From assembly GCF_000227135.1 (NCBI RefSeq), contig NC_018247.1, positions 608,331-672,330 on the forward strand: a stretch of 64,000 nt of DNA. Reading direction: 5' to 3'. Below the pieces are notes generated by a model. It had not been told where the DNA came from. It worked only from the letters and a program-made list of their open reading frames with translations, and searched no databases. Shown piece after piece: positions 8,974 through 18,462 of this stretch. The position numbers were made by a program, and so were the translations under genes. The DNA is from Leishmania donovani. Taxonomy: Eukaryota; Euglenozoa; Kinetoplastea; Trypanosomatida; Trypanosomatidae. Within the stretch, counting starts at the first letter, position 1; every line of letters begins with the position of its first letter.

Positions 8974-11068
8974 GGTAAGCAAGGCGGAGCAGCCGACGGG
9001 TCGGGGTAGCGCCGCGGAAAAAAGAAGCGTGAAAGGGCGGCTATCTCTGTTCGTGCGCTTCCGCACGTCGAACAAGGGCCGCTCGTGCACTGTGAGGCCT
9101 TTGCAACTCCTCACACAGATATGCGTCTGCGTCGGCGCCACTTTTATTCGTTTGTTTTCGTGTGCTTTTCTCTTGTTTCACTGCATATTCTCTGCGGCAC
9201 GCTGCCCGCTGGCGCATTCACCGCTTCTCCCGCACCCCCTCCCTTCTCCATTCTTTCTCGGTCTACTGTCTTGTGACGCGTGTCTTTCTGCCTCTTTTTT
9301 CTCGCTCGCTGGTCTGTGCAACGGAGTAAAGTTGACGTACAGCTGCGTATGTGCATGTCTGTGTAGGTTTGTGTGCACGTGCGCTTGCGTGGCTTTGCCC
9401 CCTGTGCTGTACATCGCCATCCCCAGAACAGGGAACATGCGACAAAAGAGGGAAGAGGAACGGCTGCTGACATCGTCGTGCCATGAGGGTGTGCTCGCGT
9501 GATCGGTGAGCTGAAAGTCTGCTCATGGCACTGATAGATGAAGGTGCACGGTTGAGAAGGGCATCACGTAGAGACGTGCCTTCACCTGGTGTGTGCGGGC
9601 TGGTCTCTCTGCGCATCCGCGGCTTGTGCGTGTGTGCCCGTATGCACACGACCGTGCTCTGACTTTCTTACTTCCTTTTTACACCACACACACACACACA
9701 CACACACATGCATGCATGTGCGTGCGGCGGCATCTGCTCGCGCTGAGCAACAACCCCTGCTTATCCCGCTTCCTGTGCGCCGCTGAGCAGGCCTCTGGCA
9801 TCAACACCACAACACGGATACCCACGCACTAGAACACCCACGCGAGAGAGAACGTGTCTTATCGGGCTCCTGCACGTATAAACTGCCGCGTGGAGGCGTA
9901 CCTAAGAATGGCAAATGATGGCGAATATCGCTTCTCTTATCCTCCTTTCCCGCCGCTGGCAAGTGTGAGATCCGCCCCCCTCTCTCCTCTCCTCTCCTCT
10001 CCTCCCTCCTTTACTGGGAGAGCGAAAGTGTCGGTCTCGCCAGGGTGGTTTTTCAGAGAGTTGCCTTGCACGAGGGTAATACTGGATTTCTTTTCCATGT
10101 GTTTACGTTGGCGGGCGAGGTGGGAGGGGAGGGAGGAGGTCGTGCATCTCTCTCCTCCCTTTACAGGGAGGAGAGCGGGATGGGGGAAGTCCGGCGGCGG
10201 GTGTTCTCTCCACACCGCAGCCACGACGCTTTTATACTGTCAACGATCTCCTCTCGCTCCCTCGCCTTCTCACGGCGAAAAGTGTGCTGCCCTCGTGTAC
10301 GGGGTGTGGTGGTGGTCTCCGCTATGCTTTCTTCGGGCTGCTTCCGGCCGCAGGACACGGCTGTATACATATATGCGTGTGTGTGCACGTGTGCCGGGCG
10401 TGCTAGCTCTCCTTCCCTCCTTCTTATGCCGGGGAGGATGTCGACTGGTTTTCCTACCTTGTCTGTGTGTTCAAGTCAGTCCCACCCCGTGACCAGCCCC
10501 CCCCCCCCTTCATGCCCGCCACCAGGGGTGAGGGACATGAAGGACGAGAGGACGGGTGGGCTCCGCACCTTCGCAGAATGCATCCAAAACACACACACAC
10601 ACACACAAGGCGCGGCCATTCGGTGAGAGCGGAATACAAGAGTGCGCTTCTCCCGCCTCCCTGTCAGCGCTCAACTCGTTCTATGATGGCGCCCCCAGCG
10701 GGTTCGAAAATGAGGATGGAGTCCGGCATAGCTCAATACGTGCCTTCCTCTTTCTTCCGTTCCTCTCTCCCACTCTCTCGGATTTTACCCGACAGAGGGC
10801 AGGCAGTATTCACTTAGGTGCGCGCGGCGTCTTTTCAACGACAACGAAAATCGACGCCAATAAAGAAAGGGAGGGAAAAACGGGGAGACCAGGCAAACCA
10901 CCGCTTGTGAGGAGGGGGCGCTGGCTGCGCACAGAAGGTTGCACTCACGCACTGGCAGTGCTATCGCTATCCTAGCTCTCCATCTCTCCGGCCTTCACGA
11001 CCCCTGACAGCTGCGCGTGAGCATACAAACACACACACACACATACATACATACAAGCATCAAGCAAC
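8974..11068. other. Intergenic region, no gene seen
   Basis: Contains (CA)n at about 9684-9709 and 10590-10607, a C-run near 10500, CT tracts and a strong hairpin (separate entry). A likely trans-splice acceptor for the beta-COP gene is the pyrimidine-rich stretch ending in CAG at 11008-11010, about 60 nt upstream of its ATG. Confidence 0.6.
10150..10175. other. Perfect 11-bp hairpin with TTAC loop
   Basis: CTCTCCTCCCT (10150-10160), loop TTAC, then AGGGAGGAGAG (10165-10175), an exact inverted repeat. A weaker relative with stem CTCCC/GGGAG (10002-10020) also carries TTAC before GGGAG. Function is unknown. As RNA the hairpin would mask the pyrimidine arm. Confidence 0.55.
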
Positions 11069-14068
11069 ATGGCGGAGACAGCAGTGTCGAGCCAGGAGGA
11101 GAGCAGCACGCTGCTCGTCGGCGTGGGCAAGGCAGCCAGCGCCATGTCGTCGAAGGAAATCAAGAACGCCCTGGAGAAGGGCGACACCACCGCCCGCGCG
11201 AATGCCCTCATGGCCATCATCCGCCTCCACGTGAACGGCGAGCCGCAGAACTACCTGATCATGTCCGTCATCCGCTACATCACCCCCATCGATGACCATC
11301 TCATCAAGAAGCTCGTCCTGTACTTTTGGGAGGTGGTTGACAAGCGCGACGCAGATGGCAAACTCCTCTCTGTCATCATTCTCATCTGCAGCTTCTTGCG
11401 CAGCGACTTGCTCCACCCGAACGAGTACGTGCGGGGCCTGACGCTGCGCTTCCTCTGCAAGGTGAATGAGGTGGAGCTGATCGAGCCGCTCGTGTCGGCA
11501 GTGGTGCAGAACCTGTCGCACAAGGTCGCCTATGTGCGGCGCAATGCGGTGCTGGCAGTGCACTACATCTTCAAGAAGTTCCCAAAGCTGCTCCCCGATG
11601 CGCCGGAGCTGGTGGAGTCGGCAATCCGCACCGAGACGGATGTGTCGACGTGCCGCAACGGCCTCGATTTCCTTGCTGCCTTCGCGCCTGAGCGGGCGGC
11701 GAGCTACCTCAGTGACTTCCGCGACTCGCACACACTGTCGGCCGTCGATGGGCCATTTCTGATGTCCGTGGTGGAGTTCTGCCGTCAGATGATCCGCGCT
11801 AACCCGTACGAGAAGGCGCGCTACGTCCCGGTCCTCTTCTCTGTTCTGCAGAGTAAAAGTGCCGCGGTGCGCTACCAGTGTGCGACGACCCTGCTGAGCC
11901 TCTCCTCGTCTCCCACGGCGATCCGTCAGGCGACGCTGACCTACGTCGACATCATCAAGGTGCACTCCGACAACAGCGTGCGGCTGATTGTGGTCGAGCA
12001 GCTGAACCAGATGCGCGGGTCGTACCTCTACGTGCTGCAGGACTCGCTGCTCGACATCCTCAGCGTGCTACAGGACGGCTCCATGGCCATTCGCGAGCGC
12101 GTAATCGAGCTGGCGGTCGAGCTGGTCACGCGTCGCAACGCCGAGACGTTCATGCAGGCAATGAGGAAGGAGCTGCTGCGCACCAACAGCGTGGACTTTG
12201 AAGTAGAAGACGCCAACGCTGCCATGGCGTATCGACTGCTCATCATCAAGGCCATAAACACAGCGCTGCTGCGCCACCCGCCGTCGGCGCCGTCGATGCT
12301 GCCGGTGCTGCTGGACTACCTGTGCGACACGACCAGCACTAGCAGGGAGGTCATCACTCTCATCAAGGAGGTGCTGCTCTCCCAGCCGGAGCTGCGCCGC
12401 GACACGATGAAGAAGCTGTCGGACATCTTTCCCATGATGACGTCAAGTCCCGTCATGCGCACAGCACTCTGGATGTTCGGCGCGTACGCGTCGTCCGCGG
12501 ACGAGGTGCTGCAGACACTGCGCATGCTCAAGAACGCGGTCGAGCCACTGCCGTTCGAGGCCCCCAAGCCTCTCTCCGGCGACGCAGCCAGCCTCAACAC
12601 CACCGCGACCACCAACAATGCCTCTTCCCAGTCCAACATGCGTGCCGTGACGACCGTCCTCGAGGACGGCACGTACGTGACCACCTACACCACGGCCACC
12701 CCAGCAGCCGCGGCGACCGCGACGAACGGTCATGGTGAGGGCGACAACAACGATGTGAGCAGCAGCGGGCTGCGCTTGGCGCTGCTCAGGGGAGACTACT
12801 TCCTCGCCGCCGCCCTCGCCAGCACCCTCACCAAGCTTGTCGTGCAGCTGTTCACCGGGGAGGCCAAGGGGAGCGTGGATGCGGCGACACGCAACACGGC
12901 GCAGTCCGACGCCCTCGCCATCCTGCGCGAGGTACTGCGCTACGGCACGGAGGCGGACTCATTGCACCCTATCAGTGCCGACACCAACGAGCACATCCTC
13001 CTGAACATTGAGCTACTCTCCAACCCGCAGGCTCCCTTCATGGTTGATGTGCTGCGCGCCTCCTTGGAGGCGCTAGGGCGTGCAGAGCGGCGTTCGGCAA
13101 GGGAGTCTGGCAAGACCGACGGCGGCGGCGCTGCCACCGCTTCTGCTGCCGCTGCCGTGCAGCTGAACGCCATCGACACACCTGTCGTGTTCTCGCAGCT
13201 GAGTGAGGGCAAGGATGCCGTCTTCGAACTCGAGGCCACCGCCGAGGGCCCGGGTGCCGCGGCGAAGGGGGAGAGCAGCGAGCGCAAGGCGCAGCTGTTC
13301 CTGAAGAAGCTGGAGGACACGATGCCGCTCTCCGGCTTCAACGACCCCGTCTACTGCGAGGCCAGCATCACGGTTCATCAGTTCGACGTCTCCGTCGACT
13401 GGCTGCTGGTGAACTGCACTTCGAAGCAGCTGACGAACCTGACCATCGAGCTCGTCTCGCTCGGCGGCATGAAGCTGTGCGAGCGGCCGCAGACGTACAC
13501 CCTCAACCCCCACGAGACCATTGCCGTGCGCACCTCGCTGAAAGTGAGCGCCACCGAGAGCGGCGTCATCTACGGCACCGTGCTGTACGACGCGCCGAAC
13601 AATCAGCACTGCAGCTTCATCCTGAACGACATCCATGTGGACATCATGAACTACATTCATCCGGGCCCGTGCTTCTCCGCGGAGTTCCGAGAGAAGTGGG
13701 GAATCTTCGACTGGGAGAACAAGATCGCCGTGTCGACGACGAAGCGCGACCTGGCCAGCTTAGTGCGCTTCATTGTGCAGGAGTTGAACATGCAGCTGCT
13801 GGAGCCGTACGAGGTGGAGCAGCAGGAGGAGCAGGACCCGGAGCTAGAGCTTCTACCGACGTCGGAAGAGAACGAGAAGTGCGCGTACGTCTCGTGCAAT
13901 CTGTATGCCCAGACCGCCTTTGGCGAGGACGCCTTGGCGAACGTGAGCGTGGAGAGCGACGGGAAGGGTTTGGTGAGTGGCGTGATTCGCATTCGCTCCA
14001 ACACGCAGACCATCGCCTATGGCATCGGTGAAAAGCTGAACATGCTCCAGAAGTCCGGCAAGCTGTGA
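11069..14068 (+). CDS. Coatomer subunit beta (beta-COP)
   Basis: Beta-COP is a core subunit of the COPI coat that drives retrograde Golgi-to-ER and intra-Golgi vesicle transport, acting at Golgi membranes after ARF1 recruitment. The 999-residue protein is close to the usual ~950. The N-terminal ~500 residues are adaptin-like HEAT repeats with the conserved KRDADGKLL, NEYVRGLTLRFLCK and LSHKVAYVRRNAVLAV blocks. A low-complexity Thr/Ala/Asn linker follows (about 505-565). The coatomer beta C-terminal domain is at about 680-840 (LSGFNDPVYCEASITVHQFDV; PHETIAVRTSLKV). The final ~130 residues form the appendage platform (YIHPGPCFSAEFREKWGIFDWENKI). ATG 11069 is the first Met after an (ACAT)n leader. 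The frame is intact and identification is confident. Confidence 0.96.
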   Translation: MAETAVSSQEESSTLLVGVGKAASAMSSKEIKNALEKGDTTARANALMAIIRLHVNGEPQNYLIMSVIRYITPIDDHLIKKLVLYFWEVVDKRDADGKLLSVIILICSFLRSDLLHPNEYVRGLTLRFLCKVNEVELIEPLVSAVVQNLSHKVAYVRRNAVLAVHYIFKKFPKLLPDAPELVESAIRTETDVSTCRNGLDFLAAFAPERAASYLSDFRDSHTLSAVDGPFLMSVVEFCRQMIRANPYEKARYVPVLFSVLQSKSAAVRYQCATTLLSLSSSPTAIRQATLTYVDIIKVHSDNSVRLIVVEQLNQMRGSYLYVLQDSLLDILSVLQDGSMAIRERVIELAVELVTRRNAETFMQAMRKELLRTNSVDFEVEDANAAMAYRLLIIKAINTALLRHPPSAPSMLPVLLDYLCDTTSTSREVITLIKEVLLSQPELRRDTMKKLSDIFPMMTSSPVMRTALWMFGAYASSADEVLQTLRMLKNAVEPLPFEAPKPLSGDAASLNTTATTNNASSQSNMRAVTTVLEDGTYVTTYTTATPAAAATATNGHGEGDNNDVSSSGLRLALLRGDYFLAAALASTLTKLVVQLFTGEAKGSVDAATRNTAQSDALAILREVLRYGTEADSLHPISADTNEHILLNIELLSNPQAPFMVDVLRASLEALGRAERRSARESGKTDGGGAATASAAAAVQLNAIDTPVVFSQLSEGKDAVFELEATAEGPGAAAKGESSERKAQLFLKKLEDTMPLSGFNDPVYCEASITVHQFDVSVDWLLVNCTSKQLTNLTIELVSLGGMKLCERPQTYTLNPHETIAVRTSLKVSATESGVIYGTVLYDAPNNQHCSFILNDIHVDIMNYIHPGPCFSAEFREKWGIFDWENKIAVSTTKRDLASLVRFIVQELNMQLLEPYEVEQQEEQDPELELLPTSEENEKCAYVSCNLYAQTAFGEDALANVSVESDGKGLVSGVIRIRSNTQTIAYGIGEKLNMLQKSGKL

Positions 14069-15215
14069 GCAGGATGTGTGTGTGTGTGTGTGTGTTACTG
14101 CATGTGCTTGAGCTTGGACGTCGGCGTACGTCTGTGATTTCTTCTTTTGCTGTGTGTGTGTGCGTGTGATGCGGGGGTGGCGTGCCCGCTGGGCTCTTTC
14201 CTGTTCTCTTTCAACTCTCCATTCTTGTCGCGCGCCGCCATCACCCTCTCGATGTGTGTGTGTAGCGCTCGTTGTGTCTTCTGTTTCCCTCTGTTAGTGG
14301 GCTCGGCTCTTCTGATCACGCGTGCGTGCGTGCACGTGCGGCTGCAGTTCCTGTTTTTGTTTTCTTGTCTGCGAGACTCCCCGCCTCCTGCGCAAGGGCG
14401 TGCTCGCCAGTGTCAGCTTGTGGCTCATGGGTGCTGGTGTGCGTGCGTGTGTCTGTGTGCTTCGTGGACTGCAAGCGGACACATCTGTGTGGGAACCGAA
14501 GACTTTAGTGGAGCGCTTCGCGCTCATCTCTGTGCCTGTGTGTGTGTGTGGTTGTGCGTGTTTGGGTGCGCATGAGTCTTTTCTCTTGTTTAGCCTCATT
14601 CAAGAACACGACTAGATCGAGAGAAGGTGGGGCGATTTGTGGGGAGGGAGACGGAAGGGAAGGTATGTGTGTGGTGCGCTGCGCTGTGCTGTGTAACACA
14701 CGGGGATGCGTAACCCCCCTTTCCCACCGCGGCGGAAACACATGCAAGGCTTTTATTTATGCCTCTGCCTTCCCGCCCTTCTCCTCGTTGTGCCCTTTAC
14801 CGATAGGTGTGTGCGTAGCGGCAGCGGAAGTGGCGACTGACCAGGCGCCGAAAAACAGAGATGGCCGTGTGCGGTGCAGCTCCGTTCCTCGCGTGATGTT
14901 CACGCAGGGTCGTTGCCGCCGCCTCCACTGTTCCACGTTGCCTATTGGCTTCGATACCTGCGCCCGATCGCTTCATTTCTCCGTCTCTCTGTCTCCTGCG
15001 TGGCACCTGATGCGCGTGACACTGCCCCCCTTCCCGTGCTCCCTTCCCTCGCATCTGCACTGCTCTTGTACTCGTGGCGCCCTCTCTTCTCTACTGCTCT
15101 GCTTTTCTCTCGCCGCCCTCACCACACTTGTGTGCGTGTGTGCGTGTCTGATGAGGCGGGCATATAATACGCCAACGTAGCGAAACAACTGCATTATTGC
15201 CAGGGGGCTAGTTTC
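14069..15215. other. Intergenic region, no gene seen
   Basis: Starts with a (TG)n run directly after the beta-COP stop and continues with TG-rich, then C/T-rich sequence toward the next gene. No coding frame is supported. Confidence 0.6.
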
Positions 15216-16433
15216 ATGTCGCTTGGGACGGCAGCCATCAGCCTCGCGGAGGTGCGCGCCGTTCAAGATGGCGTGGTGAACGACGTACGCGAAGATGGGC
15301 GCACGCTGCTGCAGCGCCGGCCGGTATACGTCACGTCCCGAACAAGCCCTTCTTCCCCGGCTACTGCGGCTGCCGGTGATGCGCAGGAGAGTTACAACGG
15401 CAGCTATGTGGAAGTGAACGCCAGCGGCACGGTCGTGTTGGCGGCTGCCACACCTTCGGTCGTGGATGGCTGCGCCACTGCTGGCCCGAACTCTAGCGCT
15501 GACACAGAGCATGAACGCGCATCAGACACAGGCAGGGGCAGGCTGCACATCACCATTGATGCCGTGCCGCACGTGCTGGACACGTACGCAAGCGCTGTTG
15601 GCGGCCGCAACGTGGGCCGCTACCGCCGCGACTATCTTGCCTTTTTGGCCTCGACTATGCGGCAGGTGTTCGGCGCCGCGCAAGTGGAGGTGCAGGAGCA
15701 ACAGGGCGTGGCGGAGGCGGAGGTAGTGCAGGAGGAGGCGGGCGAAGCCACTGGCGGGGCGTTCACGGCATCGTCGTCGAGTCCGTCAGCTGGCGCATCT
15801 TGGGCGGCGCCAGCGGCAGGGTGCAGCGGCGACCATATGCTGAACGGCTTCCCTGCAGCGGACTTGTACGTTGGCGAGGGCTTCGGCTTCATGATTCACG
15901 TCGACGTGCACGTCCTGCAATCCAGCGGTGGCAACCTGTTCACCGCCATTGCGTACGCCGTCCACGCGGTGCTCCGGTCGCTTCGACTGCCGGCCGTCAC
16001 CCTGTACAAGGCGCCAGGAGACGTCGCAGGTGTTTCCGTCGAGGTGGATCGCTCGAAGCCGTATCGCAAGGCTGTCAGCTGGGCTCATATGCCGCTGCTG
16101 TGCGTGCTTCTTGTGTCGCCGACTGGTCACTGCGTCGTGGACCCTACCTTACGCGAGGAGTGGGCCATGCCGCAACAGGTGCATGTGGCGGCCGGCGCGA
16201 ACGGCCAGGTGATGTACTTCCGATACCAGCAGCTTCCTTCGCGCCGCGGCAACGCGTATCAGCTGCGGACTGCTGAGCCGTCATCTGCCACGGATGGGTG
16301 CGCCAGCTACGTGGCACCACCGTCTGCGTTGAGTGTAAACGACTGCTGGTCTATTTTATGCGACGCAGTGCACATCTGTCAGGCAATGCTGCACGACTGC
16401 GAGGAGGCTCTGACCCAAGGCGAGAGCGCGTAA
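15216..16433 (+). CDS. Exosome RNase PH-like subunit, RRP42/EXOSC7 type
   Basis: A 405-aa non-catalytic RNase PH-fold subunit of the RNA exosome ring, which degrades and processes RNA 3'-5' in nucleus and cytoplasm. The N-terminus (SLAEVRAVQDGVVNDVREDGR, positions 9-29) matches the RRP42 opening with its DGR signature. GSYVEVNASGTVVLAAAT aligns with the first beta sheet. After an acidic, Ala-rich insert of about 40 residues (near 150-190) come FMIHVDVHVLQSSGGNLF, AIAYAVHAVLRSLRLP and GHCVVDPTLREEW, matching the GGNLFDAI, TRIP and HVVDATLQEE blocks of EXOSC7. The insert and length (405 against ~290) are larger than in yeast or human. Phosphorolytic active-site residues are not evident, as expected for this paralogue. 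The choice of RRP42 over other RNase PH-like subunits is by motif recall. Confidence 0.82.
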   Translation: MSLGTAAISLAEVRAVQDGVVNDVREDGRTLLQRRPVYVTSRTSPSSPATAAAGDAQESYNGSYVEVNASGTVVLAAATPSVVDGCATAGPNSSADTEHERASDTGRGRLHITIDAVPHVLDTYASAVGGRNVGRYRRDYLAFLASTMRQVFGAAQVEVQEQQGVAEAEVVQEEAGEATGGAFTASSSSPSAGASWAAPAAGCSGDHMLNGFPAADLYVGEGFGFMIHVDVHVLQSSGGNLFTAIAYAVHAVLRSLRLPAVTLYKAPGDVAGVSVEVDRSKPYRKAVSWAHMPLLCVLLVSPTGHCVVDPTLREEWAMPQQVHVAAGANGQVMYFRYQQLPSRRGNAYQLRTAEPSSATDGCASYVAPPSALSVNDCWSILCDAVHICQAMLHDCEEALTQGESA

Positions 16434-18102
16434 TAGCGGAAGAAGGGACAGCAGGCATATTGGCGCGCATGCAGACGTGCTGCACAGCCCGTTACCACTG
16501 TGCAGGCGTTTTCTTTTTTCTGTTGCTCTCTGGTTTGTAAAGTAACATCGCATAACCGTGCACACACAAACAGACAGTGACACACACTCACGAGGGATGG
16601 GCGCGAAGGAGGAGAAAACGGTACGCGAACTTCGAGGAGAAGGACGGGGGACGGTGAAGGGGGTGGGCGAGCATGCGCGCACGCATCGACACACACACGC
16701 GCGGCTCTCTGCATGGCGAAGCGACAGCGCACCGGTCGCAAAGAGGCCAGGTGACCGTGCCAAAAGACACATCCGTCCGCACGCAGCATGTACACATGAG
16801 AAGTGTCGTGCGTGTTGACCCCTCAACCCCGACACCGCAAACCACTAAAGGTGCCGCGCCTCACGTTCCGTGCTGCGACGATATGACACTGCCACCACGT
16901 ACTTCGCACGGCATCGTCGCTCTTCTCACATCTCCCCTTTCTCTTCTCTTCGTGCAACGGTATCGGCCCCCCGCCCTCTCTTTGCTTTCGCATACGTTTT
17001 ACGCGCACATGCACCTGCACGATAGACAGCACGCCCTCGCTAAAGACGCACTCGCAGCCGCACACAAACGTGTTGAAGCACGCATACCGCATCACCCTTT
17101 CTCGCAACCATTTACCCGTACACACACACACACACACAAGCGTGCATGCTTACATCATTCGTTCTTTACGTTAGACCCCCCTTCCCTCCATAACTCTCTT
17201 CACGACTTCACTGCATCTCTTATGTTCTCTTTGGTGCCTTCTTAGACCGCACACATTCCATCTGTCTGCCTCCACCTCTGCCTGTTTCCTTTTTAGACGC
17301 ACACGCGTGCCACGCTCTCTTCGCTTCTCATTCCTCCCCTCCCCCTCTTGCTCTGTTTCTTTTCGTTTTCACGGTCGTGCTGCTACGTGGGTCTTTGAGT
17401 GTGTGTGCGTGTGTGCGTGCGTGTGCGTGGCTACGCGCGAGGGCATCGAATTAGAGAGTCCCACAAGGTAGCCAGCGCACAAACAGACAGATACACAGAC
17501 ACACGAGTAGTACAGCCGGCGTCAGGTAAGCCTCCGCCCCTCCCCGCCTCTTTCTCTCAATCATCCTCGTCATCTTTTTACGTAATTCCTTCTACGGCAT
17601 TCTCGGCAGACAGGCGAGAATCTACACACGCACCCACAAAGAGAGAGAGCGAAGCAACGCTCAACACTGCCATTGCGGTTTCGCACCACCAGCACCCCCG
17701 CCCTCCCGCCGCTCTCGCTCTCTTTTTCTATCTTCACCCTCTTCATTCTCTTTTACTTGTGTCTTCCATAGACTAGATACCCAACCCCTCCTTCCTCACG
17801 AGCACCACCACATCTCTCTGTCTCTCCCTCTCTCGACCTTCGCTCTCATTGTGCGCGCTTGTTTTCCTGTCCTTCGCCTTTTGTCTTGTCGTCTTTACTC
17901 TTCGCTCCTCACTAGACTCTTCTCTCGTTGCCTCATCACCGTTTCCACCCCACCCCCACCGCCACAAACCCTCGACACACATACGCCAGCAGCTCTTCAC
18001 ACCCTCGCCGCCACCCTCCTCCGCTTTCTTTGCGCCATTGTTGCTGTGACAGCTGCTTGCGGCTCACGGATCTCCCTCGTCTCCCTTCCTCGCCGGTCGC
18101 GG
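16434..18102. other. Intergenic region, no gene seen
   Basis: CA-rich, then strongly pyrimidine-rich toward PUF A. The last bases before the PUF start (18062-18087) share a block with the PUF B leader (25695-25720). Confidence 0.6.
17713..17771 (+). promoter_or_regulatory. Candidate spliced-leader acceptor for PUF A
   Basis: A long pyrimidine tract (CTCGCTCTCTTTTTC...) runs to CATAG, with the AG at 17770-17771, the first AG after the tract. This fits the trypanosomatid trans-splicing rule. The 5' UTR would be about 330 nt in corrected coordinates. Confidence 0.45.
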
Positions 18103-18361
18103 GCATGTCGTCTTCTGCTGGACTTCGCGACCTGGGCCGCAACCAGACAACGGCGCAGCGCGCCATGGTGGCTCGAAAGGGCGCAGCACCGCCGCTGCAC
18201 CGCAACGCTGGCCGGTCTGCTGCCGCTGCGACGTTTGTGCGGCCGCCGCGCGCCTCGCCGGCTGCTGTGCCCGCGCCCGCGAGCTGCGGCACTGCGGGGC
18301 CGCTGGAACAGGCCTCTCCTGCTGCTGCTGCCGTGCCGTGCGCGCGTGGTGCTGGACTGCC
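18103..18361 (+). repeat. Contig-end duplicate of 18461-18719 (assembly artefact)
   Basis: 259 bp starting 2 bp before the PUF A start codon are repeated exactly at offset 358 across a 99-N gap. The false first ATG is at 18105, the equivalent real one at 18463. Confidence 0.85.
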
Positions 18362-18460
18362 NNNNNNNNNNNNNNNNNNNNNNNNNNNNNNNNNNNNNNN
18401 NNNNNNNNNNNNNNNNNNNNNNNNNNNNNNNNNNNNNNNNNNNNNNNNNNNNNNNNNNNN
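18362..18460. other. Assembly gap, 99 N
   Basis: Lies between identical 259-bp flanks. Probably nothing is missing. Confidence 0.99.
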
Positions 18461-18462
18461 GC

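Noticed and set aside
10695..10715. GGGTTCGAAAA resembling a tRNA B box
   Set aside because: No matching acceptor, D or anticodon stems could be found on either side. The GGTTCGACCCC at about 27908 fails for the same reason.
11060..11965. Minus-strand frame opposite beta-COP
   Set aside because: Antisense shadow; the plus-strand beta-COP frame is a clear family match over its whole length.
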